Shown one piece after another: positions 11,401-24,054 of a stretch of 64,000 nt of DNA (the first letter of the stretch is position 1; every line of letters starts with the position of its first letter). Both the position numbers and the translations under genes were made by a program. Under the pieces are notes generated by a model, which was given only the letters and a program-made list of their open reading frames with translations, did no database searches and was not told the origin of the DNA. The DNA is from Cercis canadensis (lineage: Eukaryota; Streptophyta; Magnoliopsida; Fabales; Fabaceae), in contig QAOA01007022.1 in the NCBI GenBank assembly GCA_003255065.1, forward strand, positions 1,079,590-1,143,589. The letters run 5' to 3'.

Positions 11401-14400
11401 ACGGAATGCCTCCTTTATAAATTACAGTGACAATTGCAATACATCTATAGTTGGTTTTTACCGAAGCTGCCCCAATGCCCGTTGCTCTTATGATCTGTGT
11501 CTCACTTGCTGTCAAGAGCTCAGAGAGGGTTGCCAGCCTGGAGGCATAGAAGCTGAAACATCTCATGAGCAGTTTGTCGAGAGAGCTCGTAGCCAAGATT
11601 CAACAAGGACTCATAGAAAGACACATGGGAAGAGATATGGGTGGGAGAGCCAACTGGCACCTAATGCTTTTGATATTCAAGCTGATATATCCTCTCCCTT
11701 TCCTGAATGGAGAGCTAATAGTGATGGTAATATTCCATGCCCTCCGAAAGAGCGTGGAGGTTGCGGTATGGCATTACTAGAATTGAGACGCATTTTTAAA
11801 GCTAATTGGGTAGAGAAGCTGATAAAGAATGCGGAGGATCTCACTAGAGACTACACTCTACCTGACGTTGATCTTTCTAAGAACTGTTCTATATGCCAGC
11901 CAAATTTGTTCGAAGGAAAAATTAATTCTGATGTCAGGCAAGCAGCATTCAGGGATGATAGTCATGGTAACTTTTTATACACCCCAAATGCTCTTGACAT
12001 GTCTGATGATGAAATTGAGCATTTCCAGTGGCACTGGATGAAGGGAGAACCTGTGGTTGTGAGAAATGTTCTGGAGAAGACATCTGGTCTTAGTTGGGAA
12101 CCAATGGTTATGTGGAGGGCTTTCAGAGAAACAGGTTCAAGGGTGAAGTTCAAAGAGGAAACACGAAGTGTAAAGGCCATTGATTGCTTGGATTGGTGTG
12201 AGGTAAGTTATACGAGTAAATATGTTCCAAGAATTTTATCTACTCTTCTGCTATGACAATTCATTCTATTCACACGGCACTGTTACACAGGTGGAAATTA
12301 ATATTCACCAATTTTTCCAAGGCTACCTAGAGGGTCGAATGCATAAAGATGGGTGGCCAGAAATGTTGAAACTGAAAGATTGGCCTTCATCAACTTTGTT
12401 TGAAGAGCGTTTGCCCAGGCATGGTGCTGAATTCTTTACAGCACTACCCTACAAGGACTACACTGATCCAAAGTCAGGCCTTCTAAATTTCGCCAGCAAA
12501 CTTCCTGATGAATCACTGAAACCAGATTTGGGGCCCAAAACATATATTGCTTATGGATTTTCTGAAGAGCTTGGTAGAGGTGATTCAGTGACGAAGCTGC
12601 ATTGTGATGTGTCTGATGCGGTAATTTCTGCACAGGGATTTCTTTTGATTGTATTTTTCTAAGGAAAGTCAATTTTATGGTATAAATTTTTTTTTGATTC
12701 TATTTTCCTTTTGATTTTTCTTATTTAAAGATTTAAGGAGTTTAATATTTTGTTTCTTTATATGTACAAGACTGATGTTGGCAGTCCTATACAAATCTAT
12801 CTGATGTTTTTTCCTGTTTAAATTTATTATTCTTTATGTTTCCCTATATACAGTTTACACCATTGGTACATATAGGCTTTATTTTATTTCACATGAAACC
12901 TCCCTAGGCATATTTAAAATTTAGATGTTAGAGACTAGGACGTGTAACTGTCTGTGAGTGGGTGCTTCAAATAATGATTTGATTGTAAACAATTTACTAG
13001 TTGAAATATTCTGCAGAAGTTTAATCGTTTTCACTGCCCAAAACTCCTACTCTCCTGATTAACATCATTTCTTTCCCCATCCATTGTAAAAGGAAATACC
13101 TTAATAAAAGCCTCTATATATCTACCACAAAAAAGAGTGTCTTTTGACTCTTCTTTTAGACTTCATACGGTCTTATTTAGTAGCAGTGTACCGTATAAAA
13201 TTGTTGCTGATGTCTGATAACAAATTTGTAATGGATGTATAGGTCAATGTACTGACACACACAACCAAGGTGAATATTGCTCCCTGGCAGCAACAACGGA
13301 TTAAAAAAAAGCAGAAGAAACATGCAGAAGAAGACTTGCGTGAGCTGTGTTCTGAAGCATTTAGTGAGGTTAATGGAAGACCTAAATCTGAGTCATTGAA
13401 TCATGTTGAAAAGGAAGAGCATGGAGTTAACAGTATTTCATCAAGTAGCCAAGCGGATGAATGTAATTCATCTCTAGCTGAAGACAGGAGTGAGAAATTA
13501 GAAACGAAGGGCACTGGACAATTTGATGAGAAAAGCTCCTTTGCAGAAAATGGTCTTAGTGTGACCTCTACTTCTGAAGTTTTAGTTCATGCCAAGACTT
13601 TGGAACCGGAACATGATACAAGTAATGAGATAGACAGAATGAAGATTGATCTTCTAGAGAATAATGTGTCTGATGATCCAGAGCTAAGAGAGTCAAAACA
13701 AGGGCTCGGAATTGATTCCATGAAAGCTAGTAATGGATCTGAGGTTGTCCTTGGTGGTGCTGTTTGGGACATCTTCCGTCGGCAAGATGTTCCTAAGATA
13801 AATGAGTATTTAAGAAAGCACAAGAAGGAATTCCGCCATATTAACAATGATCCTGTAACTTCTGTGAGTAGCATTAACTGTCATTGTTTATTATATTAAC
13901 CATATAAGAAGAACTAAGTCTCTTGCATAATAATGCTTGTTTCAGGTGATACATTCCATACATGATCAGACTCTTTTCTTCAATGAACAGCATAAGAAAC
14001 AACTGAAAAATGAGTTCAGTAAGATTCTCTCTTGATTTGCCTGGTTTGGACTGAAAGTTGAAAAGCATTATCACAACATATGAATATTCTATGTTATATG
14101 CAGATGTAGAACCATGGACTTTTGAGCAATGCCTTGGTGAGGCTGTTTTCATTCCAGCAGGGTGTCCTCATCAAGTGAGAAATAGACAAGTAATGGATCA
14201 TCTTTTGACAAGCCTATATGTTTTGAAATTCTAGCAAATATCATCTTGCATGGGAAAATGGACTGATTTCTCAGTATATGTTTTAAAAAATCTTATGAAC
14301 TCTTCAAATCAAAATCTGACACTATCAACAATCAGCAAAATCTGGCCTAAAATAATGATGTCTTTAAAAAGGGGTTAAATTATTGTAGCAGGGCTTTACT

Positions 14401-15746
14401 TGTTAAAAACCTGAATAAAATGGTTACTGACTTCTTGAGCAGCAGCCTTTTAGGATGTATTAACTTCATGTCAAGGTTTAGATCAGGGCAAAGATTAGGA
14501 AAATATTAGTTTGAGGCTGGCTTATGTTGTGACAAAAATTATAGTTTGGACTTAAATAGAGATTGGAAAACAGCAAAGTTGTAATTAGATCATTTTAGAT
14601 TTTTGGTGGTAAAATAATGTTGGGATGGTTCAGGTTCTATACATATGGTTTATAAGATGATTGAGACTTAAACTGTTCAACTATAGCCAAAATTTTGAGA
14701 AATAAACCTTTTGAGTCCAAACTGAGACCTTTGATTCTTAGAAGAAGCAATATGGTGATGTTGCACCACTTCTAGGAAAAATATTAAATGAAAGGTCTTT
14801 AACTCTATGAAGAAGGATTCATAGCCAAACTTAACTCTGATTAAAAATGAACTCTAAAACTATCAGGAGAAGGCTTTCAAACAAAAATAGGTCAAATTAA
14901 AGTCATTAATAATTCATAATCCCACACCGTAGTAACTTCAGATCCAACGTTGAATAGAAATCTGACAATACCATTATTCCCTAAATGTTGACATCAAGTT
15001 CTAGGATTCTATTTATTTCTCATTCCTTAAGTAGACTGCTGTGAGCTAGTTTTGAATCACTATCATTTGTTTTTTCTTGGACAATTTACCATACTCTATT
15101 TAATTGATGTTCACATTGAAGGATTTTCTGTTTTTGAACAACAAAAATGTTTAGAAGTCTGTGAATGGGAATTTTATCGTGGGCGAAACAAATATTGCGC
15201 TGTGTTTTAGTGCGCATTAGCATCAAGAGCAACCTTTATTTGGAATGCTTGTTGCCTTATTGGTCTATGTATTGTGCATTTAAATATTATTTTCTCATAT
15301 TTATTGCTTTTGACTTCTTTCTTTTTATTAATCAGTCTTGTATAAAGGTGGCACTTGACTTCGTTTCTCCGGAAAACATTGGAGAATGTTTACGACTCAC
15401 TGAAGAGTTTCGTTTGCTCCCAAAAAACCACAGAGCCAAGGAGGACAAATTGGAGGCAAGTTTGTCTATATGATGCCATTCATTTCTTGTGCATGTTGAG
15501 TCATTTTGTTTCCTAGTATTAAATGAATTGGTTTTGCATATCTTTCCTAGTTTTATATTTCACCAAATGAGTTTCCTAGTGTTATATAATAGCTTTGCTT
15601 TGTGAAAAGCTCACCTATGATGTGCCTTTGAAAAATATATGGCACTATTGCATACTACTCTTCCTTTACAGGTTAAAAAGATGACACTTTACGCTGTTAG
15701 TTTGGCTGTTAAAGAAGTCAAAGAGCTGATGGCTACTACCGAGTAA
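8423..15746 (+). CDS. WRC-RING-JmjC histone lysine demethylase, KDM3/JMJ25 (IBM1) group
   Basis: Thirteen exons: 8423-8920, 9496-9621, 10154-10284, 10457-10556, 10683-10809, 10893-10956, 11428-12202, 12291-12620, 13243-13863, 13946-14018, 14104-14189, 15336-15455, 15672-15746; 1041 residues. A WRC zinc motif (Cys9, Cys19, Cys30, His33) leads, then a basic Ser-rich linker, a RING-like cysteine cluster (222-280), a second CDNC-type zinc region, and a JmjC domain. Iron ligands His711, Asp713 (HCD) and His971 (CPHQ) are intact, so an active Fe(II)/2-oxoglutarate H3K9 demethylase is expected in the nucleus. About 150 acidic, Ser-rich residues in exon 9 are inserted between the ligands. Intron 12 has a GC donor. 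Exon 7 has an in-frame alternative acceptor 33 bases upstream. Its position beside a KELP-gag gene recalls Arabidopsis At4g00990 (JMJ27), but I do not assign the member. Confidence 0.92.
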
Positions 15747-16322
15747 GATTGGTTTTTTCCTCTTACTATTGTCAGTGATTCTATTATTTTAATATTAATT
15801 GGAGAAATTACTTATTTTTATAATATATGGATGGCTATTCATTTGAATATAACCCTTTTTCTCTTCTTAACAGTTAAATTAGGCAGTATGGTTATAGCTA
15901 TAGAAGGCAAGTAGGTTATCCAGTTAAAATAAGGTGAATAAATATATCCAACATGTATTTAAACTATAGAAAGTATCTAACAAGTGTTATATATTAAAAT
16001 TTAATACTTATTGTTCTTAAAAGTACTTTGATGTGCTAAATATCGACACAAGTGTTGACACAAGTCAAGTACTGGATACATATCGAACGCAGACACTTTC
16101 TTTTTTAAAATTTCCGTGCTTCATAGTTTACAATCAAATCATCGGAGCTTAAAATTAGTATTTGTTGCTTGGTAAAGTAAGTTCCATATCAATCAGAAGT
16201 AGAGTTTTGCATGAGATGTGTACTGGTTGGGCCAATCCACTTAATAATCTAAGCTTTGAGCTGGATACTTTGACGTGGTACCCAAAATAGGATTTTGCAT
16301 GAGTAAGATTTTCCTTATTTGG

Positions 16323-16685
16323 CAACCGGCGACTGGGCAATGACCAGTTGTAGGTGATTGATTATCATTTCATATTCATAGGTAGTCTTTACTTACATTC
16401 ACTCTCCCACTAAATTGGAGAGTACATCTTACAGTTTTTCAGATATTTTTAAATTTGAAACAAAAATTAAAAGAAAATGTGTATACTAAGACCCTAAAAA
16501 TTANCAACCGGCGACTGGGCAATGACCAGTTGCAGGTGATTGATTATCATTTCATATTCATAGGTAGTCTTTACTTACATTCACTCTCCCACTAAATTGG
16601 AGAGTACATCTTACAGTTTTTCAGATATTTTTAAATTTGAAACAAAAATTAAAAGAAAATGTGTATACTAAGACCCTAAAAATTA
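16323..16685. repeat. 181-bp direct duplication around a single N (likely assembly artefact)
   Basis: Bases 16323-16503 and 16505-16685 are the same apart from one substitution seen (tgtagg versus tgcagg). Only an N at 16504 separates them. An exact tandem copy that breaks precisely at an N points to two overlapping contig ends that were not merged, perhaps from two haplotypes. Confidence 0.85.
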
Positions 16686-18054
16686 GTGAATAAGTTGGAA
16701 TATGCTGATGGTGTCGATAGAAGTCTTAAATTTTCCTTGTTTCTTATTAAAAATTCTGCTTGGGAAAGAGGAAATTTTTGTAACCAGATTTTTCTTTAGA
16801 CCGTCACACTTTCTCCAAACAGTTGATAGCACAGCGAATATTTTGGAAGCTTTATCTCTGTTCAAGCAACTGAATCTAATTGATTCTCTGGAATTCATGA
16901 GAATGTGCTCTTTTGTTTATTTATTTGTCTCCCGTGCTAAGTTGCTAACTCGTAGTAGACAGAAAGGTATGAAAACTTACGTTTTACGTGTATGTGTTTA
17001 ATAGAGATGAAAATGAAATAAATAAAAATAGGATAGCAAATGAAGTGTGAAGATTCTAATTAAAAAGAAATATGTTTCATTAGTTTTAGCTTATGTTTTC
17101 TTAGAAATATGGTCAATGAAAATCATATGATGATTATAAATATTAATATTTATTACTCAGTGTCTTTACTTTTTATTTTTTTTGGTCAGCTTTTGTCTTT
17201 ACTCTTATCAAATAAGAGGAACCAAAGAAATTTGAATGATCTGTTTTTCATTTCTACCAGACATCAATAATTAAGAAGTACAACCTTTCCATCTCTTTTC
17301 GTTTTAACTAACCTCTTTATTTTCTTCTTTCGCTTCACCTCTACCAAGTTTCCTAATATCTTGTAGTTTTCATTTTCACCCTCTCTACCTTCAACTTGTG
17401 CTTAGGGACTCTGTTATGAGTAAGGAATGAACTTGTCGAGGTGAAGGGTGTGATTATAATGTTACTACAGGGTAAAAATATTTGGAAAGCCCACTATCTA
17501 ATCTACATAAGTGGCCTTTGTCACTGGGTTCAATCGTGGTCTAAGTGCGTCAAGTAACAACAGTTGTAGCGAAAGATATCTAGATCTAGTTCTAGATCAA
17601 ACGCAGATTATAGAGATAAGGAGTGGTGTGCCTACTATGAGCATGGTATAGTTATTCCCAGTTTTTGTTCTGTTAAAACACATTATGTTTTCAAGCCTGA
17701 ACCATCTCATTAGTATTTCTTGTGTACAAAATGTTTCTTTTTGCTGTATAAGGTACAATACAATGATTACCCAATTTCATTTACTTACAAAGTATGCATT
17801 ATAAATCTGCATCATTGGAATCAGAGAATATAGTGGTACTACTGACAATTATATGTCGTTCTATATTGTTCTTCCAATTTACTGATTGTAATACTTATGT
17901 GTGAAATGATTTGTCAGCAAATTATGCAATAATATATCTTTTGAATGGTTCTCTTATTTGTCATTATTCTTCCATTGGTTTGCTTTGGACAAGTAAGCAG
18001 ATCTCTGGTCCCAACTCATTCTTAGTAATTATGGTAGCATTAGCAATATATGAT

Positions 18055-18172
18055 ATTAGCAGCTCAAGTGGTGAGCATGCCTCTCAACCAGAAGCTGGTC
18101 CCTCATGTCCTAGGTTCAACTCCGCCCCTGTTTCCCATTAAGCACAAAGTGCTCATTATTTGCCTACAATAA
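18055..18172 (+). mobile_element. Possible tRNA-derived SINE fragment
   Basis: Two Pol III-like boxes stand at the usual spacing: agctcaagtggtgagc (box A-like, about 18061) and aggttcaactcc (box B-like, about 18111). The segment does not fold into a full tRNA, and no clear target duplication or clean tail was found. A diverged SINE is the simplest reading. Confidence 0.35.
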
Positions 18173-18662
18173 ACAAAAAAACCAATTCAATACATAACAA
18201 GTATTGATTGTAATGCGATGGAGGATAGTTGTTAGTGATGCAATGTAGTTTAGTACTAGAGGATCAGAACATAAGGAATTGAGGAGCTTTCCGTGACAAG
18301 GTGCTATACAATACAGTACAGTACACCTTCTTAAGCGGCTATGATTACTTTTGGGTTGGTGAGGATGAGGCATGAATGGGCATGCATACGCAGGTCAACA
18401 TTACAGTACCATTCGTTGCTAATATAGTTGCAACCTATTATTTAATTCAGTAGATTTGTCATTTTCTTCAACAAACTTTAACAACATCATTAGTATTATT
18501 TTAAGAATCTTTATTTGTTCTTTAAAAAATTTAGGGTAGATTGTCCTGTTCCATTACATATGGACAACAGCAGCTTATAAGTTTCTCGATTGGCTTGCAA
18601 AATTCTAAAAAATTAGCAGTCAGAGACAAACAAAAAGAAAGAATGTCACGCTCTGTGATAGT

Positions 18663-19118
18663 ATGAAACTGATCCCTTCACACGAATCTCACATTGCAGA
18701 AGATCAAGAACAGGTGAAAATGGCAAAGTTGAAGGGAAAAGCAGATGAACAAGAAGCATTGTCTATATGGGATTGTGGGAGCCCATTATATGATTCCTAT
18801 GAATTAGTCTCCATCAACCATATCATTGAGAGCCATCTAATGGTATTCCCATCTCGTAGTGGATCGAAGCCGATCAGCACCAAATTCACCCATCCCTCCA
18901 ATGACTTGGTTAATACTATGATGGTTGAGAAAGTGGGATCTTCAGAAAGCTCCAAAGGGTGTTCCATGTTGAGTGAATTTGTGCTGAGGAGGACGAAGAA
19001 GAGGAAGGAGAATGAGAATGGAGAGAAGAGGGAAAAGGCCAAGAAAAACACAAGTGCACTAACTGGGTTTTGTACTAGAATTTGGTGGAGGAAGGAAGTA
19101 GTAAACATACATGTTTAG
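18663..19118 (+). CDS. Small plant protein of unknown function
   Basis: One exon, 151 residues, possible starts at 18663 or at the later ATG within AEDQEQVKMAK. The middle carries a compact motif, SIWDCGSPLYDSYELVS, followed by an amphipathic HIIESHLM stretch; the C-terminal third is strongly basic and Lys/Glu-rich and ends in a Trp-rich TRIWWRK segment. I believe I have seen this WDCGSPLYDSYEL block in uncharacterised plant proteins, but I cannot attach a function. No signal peptide or membrane segment. The composition and conserved-looking block argue for a real gene; an antisense frame overlaps it but shows only low-complexity Ser/Phe sequence. Confidence 0.6.
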   Translation: MKLIPSHESHIAEDQEQVKMAKLKGKADEQEALSIWDCGSPLYDSYELVSINHIIESHLMVFPSRSGSKPISTKFTHPSNDLVNTMMVEKVGSSESSKGCSMLSEFVLRRTKKRKENENGEKREKAKKNTSALTGFCTRIWWRKEVVNIHV

Positions 19119-19639
19119 AACAGATGACAAGACTTGGAAATTTCTCTTCATAATTTGCTTGATTGTAAGTAACTTTGAGATGGACTGTTTTTGAGTTTTA
19201 ATCTTTTATTATTTTTATCATTTCTTGCACTTTTAGCTTTCCTTATTTTCATAATTCAATCCCACAGATTTCAAGTTTTAAACCACATTTGATAATGTTT
19301 CTTCTTTGAATTGAACTTGCAAGAATTGATTCTATTTTAGCAATCAGATGGCAGAGTTTTCTTAGTAAGTTGGGGCAGCCATTCCTAGGCAACAGAGGTT
19401 GTTTGTGTTCTTCCTCAGGTACCTTACAAATCGGACCTTAATATTCTGAGACTCAATAAACCCAATTCACGAGGTACATTGAGCTATTTCTTCTTCAACA
19501 CAACCCCAATCTATAATTACAATAAGCCTATATTATATTAAGAAAACAAAACAAAAAAACAAATCATTTCATTTAAAAATAATTAATTTTCAAATCCTAT
19601 CAATAGTATTATAGGAGAGTGGGATTGTCGACACTCATG

Positions 19640-20125
19640 TTTATCTATTCTTTTATTTCTTTTAGAAGTTGTATACGGATTCTTTGACTTAATATTGTAT
19701 TTTGACAATTTATTTATTTATTTAATTGTTGTAGTTTTAAAATTATTTATCTTAATATTATAATTTTTTATTTAAAAAATAAATAAATATCAATAGGTAG
19801 AGTTCATTTGACTCTATATGTCATGTAATGTATTCCTTGAGGACAGACTACATGGCATGTGGCATGTCCCACTTGCAAAGTCACATTTTTTTTTGCGTGA
19901 TGGGGTCTTCTAAANTCTACTAAACACATCATATACCATGTGATATATTGTCAAGAAACATGTTGTATGGCATTTAACATGCCCAATGGTTTCCACTTGC
20001 TAACATTTATTTTTTTGTAAATAAAAAAAGCTGTAATATTAAGGTAAATAGTTTTGAAATTATAACAATAAAATAAATAAGTTGTCAAAATATAATATTT
20101 AAGTCATAGTACACGTGTCAGCCTA
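19640..20125. mobile_element. Second foldback MITE-like element with N in its loop
   Basis: The best-paired arms are 19686-19772 and 20030-20105: gacttaatattgtattttg on the left matches the complement of caaaatataatatttaagtc on the right. Weaker pairing continues inward through the atggcatgt / acatgcca region to a loop near 19880-19920, and outward to a gacac motif on each side. An N at 19915 lies in the loop, a place where hairpins often defeat sequencing. No coding content; outer ends are approximate. Confidence 0.65.
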
Positions 20126-20589
20126 TAGTGCATGATATATCTTTTGCATTTTTTTGATCTGCATATGTATTGTTGAATCTTATATATCTCCACCTTTCAT
20201 TCCTTCATCTTTTTCTCTTTCAGTGCCCATGTCCCACGCGGTTTCCAATTTGGAATGATAGAGGTCATTAATGAATCATATGCTTTAGTGCTGGAATTTT
20301 GAAGCTTCCTCTATCTTGTCTATCAATAATCAATTTATGCCGTGATTTGTGTTTGCTATTTAAGGTAAAAAGAAAAATCTTTCTTCCACCATTACTCTAG
20401 CGTGTTTAAAGCAAAACAAAACTCAATTAAATGTTAGTTGGCAAAGTGAATACAAGTAAATGGGTCAATGAATGACTTAACTTTGTGGTTTAATAATCAT
20501 GTAATATATCCATTAGTTTTTAATTTAATGGGGTCAAATCTTTGGTATGATGCATCAATTATCATTTTCAATGACCCACATAAAAATAA

Positions 20590-21160
20590 AAAGGAGAAAA
20601 AAGAGAATTTTTTGAGAAATATTAATTTGAGTAAGGTAAATGACAAGGAAAGTCAATGGAACATATGCAAATCAGAGGTGGAAAATGACTTCGAAACATA
20701 GAGGTTTAGGAGTCTCTATTTCCTAGTTTCAAATATGAATGACACTCAAAAAAAAAAAAAAAATCCGAATATAACAATATCAGCATAAAAATACAATGTG
20801 ACAAAATTATTTTTTTAGTCTATTGGAAATTATGTGATAGGAGATAGTCTATCACTTCTATTAATCTTATTTTATTTCAATAAAATTTACACACATAACT
20901 TTTACAATTAAATACCTAATGTTTAATTACTGAATTATTCTCTTGAAAAGGCCACGAAATATTTCTCCTCCTTACATGATATCGGGGGAAAAAATTAACA
21001 AATAGCTCTATTTCATGCGTCAATTTTGATTTACAGTGACGTTTAGGAGGGAAAAGAAAAAAGAGATTTTGATTTTTTGGTTGATTGGAGAAGGAAACTA
21101 AATTCAGTCAATGGAATATATGTAGATGTGAGGTGGAAAATGACTTCTAAACGTGCAAGT
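20590..21160 (+). repeat. Diverged direct repeat pair
   Basis: Segments at about 20590-20700 and 21050-21155 share an order of motifs: a purine-rich ggaaaagaaaaaagaga-like block, then gtcaatgga, a tatg-rich stretch, and gaggtggaaaatgactt. Identity is moderate. They may be two old copies of one repeat or the remains of one element with an internal duplication. Confidence 0.4.
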
Positions 21161-22434
21161 CATTTCCCACTTGCATTTCTCTTCATGAAAAGTGTTTTCA
21201 CATTAACGTGACTCATTGTTTCTCATGAAAAAATATTTTTTTTTAATTTGAATAAACACAATAATACGAAGAAAAATTTTATGATGTTTGCTAATCCATC
21301 TTTGATTGGGGGTTTTTGATAGGACTCAGATCGAATTTAATATCGTTATAAAAATTTCAAAAAATTAAATTACATAATATGTGTAATTATTATATTTTAT
21401 AAAAAATTATATATTTTGTCACATACTGAATAACTCAATTTTTTAAAATTTTTACAACGACACTAAAATTACTTATTAAATCTCACTAAAACTAACTTAA
21501 CTAAATAATAGCATTACTCCAAAAGTACCAAATGTACCTTAATAAGCCTCAATTTTTATATAGAAAAGGAAGAAGAGGACTATATATCCGTACAAAGGCG
21601 GTCCCTTTGTGCAGTTTATTCGTTCAATGCTTGAAATTCTGGCAACGTGCAGTGAGCAGATGGTGCTCACTAATCACTATCCATCACTGCTCAACTCCTC
21701 ATCTCCTCATCTCTAACATATACAGTATACTGATATATATATACACCTATACACCTGAGTCACAGAGACAGAGTCACAGTCACACTAGAAAATAATAGAA
21801 AGAAAGGGCATTGAATGATTCAAAATACTCACATTAATGCAAGTGCCAGTCCCACCCGTCTCACCTAAATCATAATAATATCAATGGGAACTGTGAAGAG
21901 GAATACCATACTTCTATAGAAAATTAATGTACTACTCTATCTATTTATTATATAAAAGATTAAATAAGTTATTAAACAGCTTCAATTAAAAGAAAAAATA
22001 ACTATTAATTTAATAAAATTATCCTTTTATTAAAAGATTCAGATTCTTTAAAATGAGGTATACTTTAAAAGATTCTCACCTTTCATTATTTTTAAGAACT
22101 GAGATTACTGCACATCATCAATTTTATTATTATAATGTGCTCAGTCTTTAAAATTAAAAAAATTCTCAAGACCTAAACTTAAATTATAATGTCTCTACTC
22201 TTAATAATTGTAATATTATTATAATAATATAATTGATAACTTAAATATTTTTTATATAAAAACTTCTTAATTTAATATAAATATTCTATCTCTATAAAAA
22301 AAAAAAATCTCTTTTCATTGGTTCGGCATACTAATTCTCTTATCTCTTATTTAAAATGAATCATACCTCAAGTATATAATAGTAAAAAAGTTATGGATTA
22401 CACTTTTTATCATAAAAGTTTCTACCCCTAGAAC

Positions 22435-23272
22435 CAGGGGTGTTCATGGTCGGGTTCGGTCGGTTTTGGTGCCAAATCTCACCCGACCGATGACCATCGG
22501 GTTGGAAAAATTCACACCCGTCACCAACCAATCAAAACAAAGAACCGATGAAATCAGTTATAATCGGTACGGTTTCTAGCAGGTGGATTGTATCGGTTTG
22601 CAAAATCAATATGCAACCAGACATGCTACTTGAAACTTACGAACCAGCGTTCAAATTTTACAGAAGATTATGATTGAACAGCAAGTGCATCTGGTGAAGA
22701 AGAAGGACCATCTTCCACAAGAGTAGTTGAAGAGGGATAGCACAGAGAAAAAATCAACCTCGAAGGAGGAGTGTTAGTGACAGTTGCTGAACATTGCTTC
22801 TGGTACCATTGGTTTCTGGAGGGTAAGTCATGTTTATAAAATTGGGTGTGAGTCTGATGAGGAGCCACAAGTCAAAAGCAATAGAGAATATAAGGAGGGG
22901 ACTAAGAATAATCAACAGCAATTTGAACATATAAAAAACTAGGCGAAACAATTTTGAGCACACAGAAGCAAAGTGCTCAAACAAATGGCAATTACCTCTG
23001 AAAGAGGAAACTGAAAAAGTCTGAAATGACTTGGGGAGGGAGATGTGAAGGCGCGAAGAATGAGGAAAAAAAGATAATGGTAGATAAATGTTCGGTCGGG
23101 TTCGGTTTCCTATAGTTTTATTGAGTGAAAATCAAACCGACCGGTCCAAACCGAGATCTTCATTTTCAGCCATCCGATTCTGTCCACCTTTCATCTGTAA
23201 CCATTAGATTGGCACTCAAATGGTCCCGTTTGATTGGGTTGACATGGTTTGGTCGGGTAATGAACACCCCTA
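22435..23272. mobile_element. Non-autonomous hAT transposon, 838 bp, with perfect 8-bp target duplication
   Basis: The element starts CAGGGGTGTTCAT and ends ATGAACACCCCTA, inverted repeats typical of hAT elements apart from one terminal base. Both sides are flanked by the same 8-mer, cctagaac (22427-22434 and 23273-23280), the duplication length made by hAT transposases. Many tcggttcggt-like subterminal motifs lie near each end (22455-22580 and 23090-23160), as expected for transposase binding. The interior has no transposase; short minus-strand frames there look like chance. Confidence 0.92.
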
Positions 23273-24053
23273 CCTAGAACACTCACATAAGAAGCCTAAT
23301 GAAGGGAAGCTTCTAAATTGTGCGGTGCCAAACAATAAAATAATAATAATTAAAAAAAGGATTATGATGAAGTGCAGGCATATTATATAAGATCTTTTCC
23401 TGCTATTGTTTTACGTTATAGAGACATTATGCTTTGACCTGTTGTGCACATTGTCCAAAATGAAAGTCCCTTTCATGTTAAATCACATCACTGGTGAACA
23501 AAAATTATAATAAAACCTTGTCGATATCTCTATGCTATCACAAGGAAACAGTGTGTCTCCCCAATCCCTTCTATCTTGTATATTAAAAATTTGTGAGAAT
23601 CTTTGAAAAGTTTTGGAGAAAATTATTTAATGATTAAAAAAGTTACAAAGGCTTTCAAGTTTCAACAAACATATTTATTACATGTTCTATGCATGAAAAA
23701 TTAGTTATAAAGAAGTACTAATATTAATTAAATTTAAAACTCTATGAGATTGACGAAAGTATTTTAAGTGTGATTATAAGTTTAATTCCTAATTTTTTGC
23801 AGCAAATTTTTTTTGTGAACCCCTTATTTTTGGGTATCAATGACGACATTATTTAAATGAAAGGGTAAATTAGTTGAAATGCAAATAAACTAATTAAAAT
23901 ATCACTTGATCCTAATTATTTAATTAAATGATGTACGATGTGTTTAGAATAAAAATAATTCATCTTAGGTTTAATAAGTTTGATTCCGTGCAAATATTAA
24001 TATTAATCTTTGGTTTTTGGGTTAAAAAAAAACAAAAATATTGGATTTTTTTT

Positions 24054-24054
24054 T
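24054..24054. other. Single N at a T-to-A homopolymer switch
   Basis: An N separates a T run from an A run, which suggests an unresolved homopolymer or contig join. Confidence 0.7.

Larger units (their letters stand above)
15747..18662. other. Gene-poor spacer with duplicated contig end
   Basis: About 2.9 kb without a supported gene. It holds the 181-bp duplication around a single N at 16504 and a tRNA-like SINE fragment near 18060. The reading frames here are short and show no family motifs. Confidence 0.5.

Noticed and set aside
16323-16685. Tandem repeat as a biological duplication
   Set aside because: The break falls exactly on an N and the copies are almost identical, so an assembly artefact is more likely.
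22668-22984. Minus-strand frames inside the hAT element
   Set aside because: No transposase motifs and no BED or dimerisation domain; chance frames.
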